Notes under the pieces: model-generated
The model's database searches: none
What the model was told of the DNA's origin: nothing
Seen by the model: only the letters and a program-made list of their open reading frames with translations
Made by a program: the position numbers and the translations under genes
In this document: positions 61,009 through 64,000 of the stretch, in pieces
Position numbering within the stretch: position 1 is the stretch's first letter
How the letters are laid out: every line of letters starts with the position of its first letter
Origin: Bradyrhizobium diazoefficiens
GTDB lineage: Bacteria > Pseudomonadota > Alphaproteobacteria > Rhizobiales > Xanthobacteraceae
Assembly: GCF_016616885.1 (NCBI RefSeq)
Contig: NZ_CP067102.1
Coordinates: 806,001 to 870,000, forward strand
DNA length: 64,000 bases
Direction of reading: 5' to 3'

Positions 61009-61731
61009 TCAGTAGCGCGCGGCCATCGGGCTCGCCCAGTTGAAGCGGTAGTTGAGGCCCGCCTTGAAGGTGTGGTCGTCGGTGGTGAAGTTGCCGGTGC
61101 CGACCAGCGGACCCGCGGTGAAGTGCGCGTCGCCGAAATTGTAGTACTGGTACTCGGCCTTGGCCGACCAGTTCGGCGCGAACATGTACTCGAGGCCGGC
61201 GCCGACGGTGTAGCCGTTGCGGTGATCGCCGGTGATGATGAAGCCGGTCGGCACGCCGCCGACCGTCACCTTCTCGTTGTTGTCGGAATAGGCGTAGCCG
61301 CCCTTCACATAGACCAGGCCCGGGCCCCAGGTGTAGCCGACGCGACCGGTGATCGAGCCGAGGCCGCGCTGGTCGTTGGTGTAGGCCACACCGCCCGGGA
61401 ATACCGCGCCGACACTGCCGGAGAGCCAGGAATACTGAGCTTCAGCACCGACCAAGAAGTTCGGGTGGAACTGCCAGTCTGCGCCAGCCTGCAGACCACC
61501 GAGGAAACGGCCGTTGCCGTTGTTGCCGGTGGAGAGGCCGTTGAAATTGTTGTCGCTCGAGAACGCGCCGCCGAGATGTGCGCCGATATAGAAGCCGGTC
61601 CAGTTGTAGATCGGCGCGGCATAGGCCGGCGCCTTGTTGTAATAGGGGCGGGCGCCGAGATCGGCACCGAGGGCCGGCGCAGCCGCGCTCACCGCGAGCA
61701 GCGCAACGGTCGCAAACAGAATCTTCTTCAT
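61009..61731 (-). CDS. Outer-membrane beta-barrel protein (Omp25-like)
   Basis: A 240-residue protein with a signal peptide (MKKILFATVALLAVSAAAPALG, cleaved before ADLGAR), then YNWTGFYIGAHLGGAFS near 43 and an eight-strand-type barrel: FLVGAEAQYSWLSGSVG, GSITGRVGYTWGPGLVYVKGGYAYS, and the terminal HTFKAGLNYRFNW. This is the Omp25/RopB opacity type. The start is set by the signal peptide; an upstream frame to 61824 has no signal. A terminator follows. Confidence 0.9.
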   Translation of the reverse strand: MKKILFATVALLAVSAAAPALGADLGARPYYNKAPAYAAPIYNWTGFYIGAHLGGAFSSDNNFNGLSTGNNGNGRFLGGLQAGADWQFHPNFLVGAEAQYSWLSGSVGAVFPGGVAYTNDQRGLGSITGRVGYTWGPGLVYVKGGYAYSDNNEKVTVGGVPTGFIITGDHRNGYTVGAGLEYMFAPNWSAKAEYQYYNFGDAHFTAGPLVGTGNFTTDDHTFKAGLNYRFNWASPMAARY

Positions 61732-61953
61732 AGTCCTAACTCCAACACTAAGGTCCCCAGCAAGCGCGCTGTCCGCGCCGCGTTGGTTTTGCAGATAGCT
61801 CGCTTTTGACGAAAATGCTGTCACATGCGTGGCACAGCGGCGCCCAACCTAACTTATTGGGCGCTAAATGATTTTCGTGATTAATGCCGGCTTAAGAAGT
61901 GGTGAAGGAAGGCTTAATTCGAGCGCCGTCCGGTAACCTGCGCGCGCGTTTCG

Positions 61954-62274
61954 TTAACCAAGACGCCGCAGCACCTCGTCGCGCATCTGCGCGCGGAAGG
62001 CCGCGCGCCTCGCTGGCCGGTCCTCCACGCGCACGTCGTGGCGATCGAAGATGTCGAACTTCTCCAGGATCGGATAGCGCTCGCTCGCCATCGCGAGCAC
62101 GCGCAGCACCTTGGTCGCGGCCAGCGTCGGCCCGCTCACCTCCCAGCGCCGGATCGTGTCGGCACCGCCCTGCTCCGGCAATGCACACAGTTTCGCCATG
62201 TCGGCCGCGGTGAGCTTGCGCTCGATGGCGTCGGAGAGGTCGGCGCGGAGTTGCTTCAGTTCGGGGCCGGTCAT
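61954..62274 (-). CDS. Small HTH-like protein
   Basis: A 106-residue basic protein (MTGPELKQLRADLSDAIERKLTAADMAKLCALPE...). The first half resembles an XRE-type helix-turn-helix (ADMAKLCALPEQGGADTIRRWEVSGPT), the second is helical and Arg-rich. It may be a regulator. The chosen ATG starts the conserved part; an upstream ATG adds ten residues. The family is not certain. Confidence 0.6.
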   Translation of the reverse strand: MTGPELKQLRADLSDAIERKLTAADMAKLCALPEQGGADTIRRWEVSGPTLAATKVLRVLAMASERYPILEKFDIFDRHDVRVEDRPARRAAFRAQMRDEVLRRLG

Positions 62275-62358
62275 GCTGCTTGCGTCCAGGGGGCACTGGA
62301 GCAATGCACTAGCGCTGATTCGGGTCCATCCGAAGGCAGTGCTGTCCGGACTCCCATC

Positions 62359-62763
62359 TCATCCGCGGTGCCCCGTGAGTGCGACGCAATCGACCTCGAC
62401 GTCAAACGGTCCGGGCCATGATGGAACGTGCAGGAAGATGCGCGCAGGCGATTCATCCCCGAAGTAGCGGGCGTAGACCTCGTTGAACGCGGCAAAATGC
62501 GCGGGATCGGGCGTGCAATAGACATTGCACTTGATCACCTCTGCCAGTGATGATCCCGCCGCTTCCAGGCATCGTTTCATCTGGTCCAGCACGATCTCGG
62601 CTTGCCGTTCGAAGGGCATCGGCCTGACCTCGCCTGTATCGGGATCGAATGGCGGCAGACCGGACAGATAGACGAGGCCTCTAGCGACGATCACCGGATA
62701 GATCGGGCCTTTGCGACGACGTTCCAGATAGCTCGATATCGGCTCCACGCGGATTCTTTTCAT
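62359..62763 (-). CDS. RidA/YjgF-family protein
   Basis: A 134-residue RidA-family protein: the start KRIRVEPISSYLERRRKGPIYPVIVARGLVYLSGLPPFD, then QMKRCLEAAGSSLAEVIKCNVYC and the conserved Arg of ARIFLHVPSWPGPFDVEVDCVAL. RidA hydrolyses reactive enamine/imine intermediates. The TCAT at 62760-62763 fixes the start. It diverges from the ArsR-type regulator at 62879 across 115 bp, so it may be its target. Confidence 0.88.
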   Translation of the reverse strand: MKRIRVEPISSYLERRRKGPIYPVIVARGLVYLSGLPPFDPDTGEVRPMPFERQAEIVLDQMKRCLEAAGSSLAEVIKCNVYCTPDPAHFAAFNEVYARYFGDESPARIFLHVPSWPGPFDVEVDCVALTGHRG

Positions 62764-62812
62764 GGGGCTGCTCCCGGGTTTGTGGAGTCCACGGTAGAGC
62801 ACGGTCGGCATC

Positions 62813-62840
62813 CGATGGTTCGGCCGTCGCCAAACCATTG
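62813..62840. promoter_or_regulatory. Inverted repeat in the ridA/arsR gap
   Basis: ATGGTT (62815-62820) and AACCAT (62833-62838) are perfect 6-bp arms 12 bp apart, in the 115-bp divergent gap. ArsR-type proteins bind such dyads. Binding by the neighbour is inferred. Confidence 0.35.
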
Positions 62841-62878
62841 ATGTTGTCGGACCGTGTTGGCGGCGATAGGATTGCACC

Positions 62879-63643
62879 ATGGTCGCAGCGGCAAACATGG
62901 TCGAAGTCGCGGCGCTGGTCGGCGACACTGCGCGGGCCACGATGCTGGCGGCGCTGATGGGCGGACAGGCGCTGACCGCGAGCGAGCTCGCGTCGCGCGC
63001 ACGGATCACCAGATCGACGGCAAGTGGACATCTCGGCAAGCTGGTCGGTGCGCGGCTGCTCAGTGTGACGCAGAAGCGTCGCAACCGCTATTACCGTATC
63101 GCGTCGCCCCTGGTTGCCCGAATGCTTGAAAGCATCAAGGCGGTCGCCGCGATCGAGGTTCCGCAACGCCACCAGCCGCGCTCGATTGCCGATGACCGGC
63201 TTCGTTTTGCGCGCACCTGCTACGATCATCTGGCGGGCTGTCTCGGTGTCGCCATCGCCGACGCTCTCATCGCCAAGGGACACGTCGTCCTCACGGATGA
63301 CGGCGGCGAGGTGACGCCATCGGGCGCGCGGTTCCTGTCCAATTTTGGCGCCGAGCTGACGCCAATATCCGGAAGCAGGCGCTTCTTTTGCCGCCCGTGC
63401 CTGGATTGGAGCGAACGCCGCTATCACATCGCGGGGCACGTCGGCGCAGAGATTCAGCGGTGCTGTCTGAAGCGAGGCTGGCTGAGGCGCGACCCCGAAA
63501 CCCGGGTCGTGCGCGTCACGCCGGCCGGGCAAATTGGCTTGCGCAGGACGTTCGGCATCGATCTGGGCCGCAATCGCGGTCCGGCACATTCGCTTGTGCA
63601 CGGAGTTATGAACTCATGCCTATGGAAATCTCCTGATCAATGA
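62879..63643 (+). CDS. ArsR-type winged-helix regulator with long C-terminal domain
   Basis: A 254-residue regulator: an ArsR/HTH_20 winged helix (about 1-80; VEVAALVGDTARATMLAALMGGQALTASELASRARITRSTASGHLGKLVGARLL) plus a C-terminal domain of about 170 residues with several Cys (SRRFFCRPCLDWSERRYHIAGHVG near 165-190). The CxxC may bind metal or sense redox state. It is longer than plain ArsR proteins and resembles those with an extra ligand-binding domain. It diverges from the RidA gene. Confidence 0.85.
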   Translation: MVAAANMVEVAALVGDTARATMLAALMGGQALTASELASRARITRSTASGHLGKLVGARLLSVTQKRRNRYYRIASPLVARMLESIKAVAAIEVPQRHQPRSIADDRLRFARTCYDHLAGCLGVAIADALIAKGHVVLTDDGGEVTPSGARFLSNFGAELTPISGSRRFFCRPCLDWSERRYHIAGHVGAEIQRCCLKRGWLRRDPETRVVRVTPAGQIGLRRTFGIDLGRNRGPAHSLVHGVMNSCLWKSPDQ

Positions 63644-63683
63644 ACAGATGGCGTAAGGGGCCCTAGCGACGAAGGGATCAGCC

Positions 63684-63971
63684 ATGACAACCATCAAACT
63701 CGCTCTTGCCGCACTCATCACGACCGGACTGCTTGCCGCGCCGTTCGCGGCTGAGGCGAAGAAGGTCCGGGCGAGCCGACATTACAGCACGGGTGTGGTG
63801 GCTCCGACCTATAGTGGCGCCGGAGTGACCGCGACGCAGCCGGGGCCGTCTTACGGGACGTCCGGGCAGACGGTCGGCACGGTCACGGCGCCGTCGATCG
63901 GAACGTATAATTGGCCCTCGGTCGGCGTGACCAATTCGGTCCCGACCTGGAGCAACACCAACCCGAAATAG
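63684..63971 (+). CDS. Small secreted Thr/Ser/Gly-rich protein
   Basis: A 95-residue protein with a signal peptide (LALAALITTGLLAAPFAAEA, then KKVRASRHYS) and a low-complexity Gly/Thr/Ser/Val-rich body (APTYSGAGVTATQPGPSYG...NWPSVGVTNSVPTW). No Cys and no known domain. The family is unknown to me. It lies 40 bp after the ArsR-type gene with AAGGGATC upstream, so co-transcription is possible. Confidence 0.7.
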   Translation: MTTIKLALAALITTGLLAAPFAAEAKKVRASRHYSTGVVAPTYSGAGVTATQPGPSYGTSGQTVGTVTAPSIGTYNWPSVGVTNSVPTWSNTNPK

Positions 63972-64000
63972 GGATCAATCTGACGTGCGCTTCAACGCGC

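Overview
The window looks like a stretch of chromosome from a Bradyrhizobium-type alphaproteobacterium. The evidence is the high GC content, the aa3 cytochrome oxidase operon order (coxB-coxA-ctaB-coxF-ctaG-coxC-DUF983-surf1), a split ATP synthase F0 operon with two b-type subunits, a C4-pathway 5-aminolevulinate synthase (hemA), Omp25-like porins, IalB and PodJ-like proteins, and several dispersed palindromic repeats of the kind scattered through Bradyrhizobium genomes. I see no tRNA, rRNA, CRISPR array, prophage or intact insertion sequence. Species-level assignment is inference.

Layout. 1-9.1 kb: a truncated LysR regulator diverging from an EamA exporter and an MBL-fold hydrolase, a TauE/SafE permease with its TIGR02186 partner, a large PodJ-like polarity protein with Sel1 repeats, and a porin-like protein. 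9.1-15.7 kb: a PadR regulator diverging from a beta-oxidation operon (NTF2-like protein, acyl-CoA dehydrogenase, thiolase, trifunctional-type hydratase/dehydrogenase). 16-24 kb: a beta-class GST diverging from a MarR regulator across a perfect inverted repeat, then glutamate-cysteine ligase, a PAN-domain protein, a nucleotidyltransferase, lepB/tldD and IalB. 24.4-31.5 kb: the aa3 oxidase structural and assembly genes. 31.5-38.2 kb: a divergent NarX/NarL-like pair, a strong orphan small-RNA candidate, and thrC, an M16 peptidase and a GNAT enzyme. 38.3-41 kb: the ATP synthase F0 operon, read leftwards from a good sigma70 promoter. 41-46 kb: small hypotheticals, YjbQ, a proton symporter, an orphan LuxR-type response regulator and a VOC protein. 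45.8-46.95 kb: gene-free and made of degenerate and repeat DNA.

47-64 kb: a large winged-helix/NTPase/TPR regulator diverges from a three-gene operon (Ohr peroxidase, Tat-exported Asp-nucleophile hydrolase, membrane-anchored cytochrome P460). Next come a transporter-fused hybrid histidine kinase, hemA with a perfect FNR/FixK box, an MBL hydrolase, a chemotaxis receptor, a second porin, a RidA/ArsR-type divergent pair and a small secreted protein.

Physiologically the window is dominated by aerobic energy metabolism: fatty-acid oxidation, terminal oxidase, ATP synthase and heme supply. hemA carries a near-ideal oxygen-responsive (FNR/FixK2-type) box and the cox operon leader a weaker one. The observations I rate highest are the regulator-Ohr-hydrolase-P460 cluster with direct repeats in its divergent promoter, the three-hairpin orphan RNA locus near 33.9 kb, and the precise operator-like inverted repeats at the gst/marR and padR/beta-oxidation junctions.
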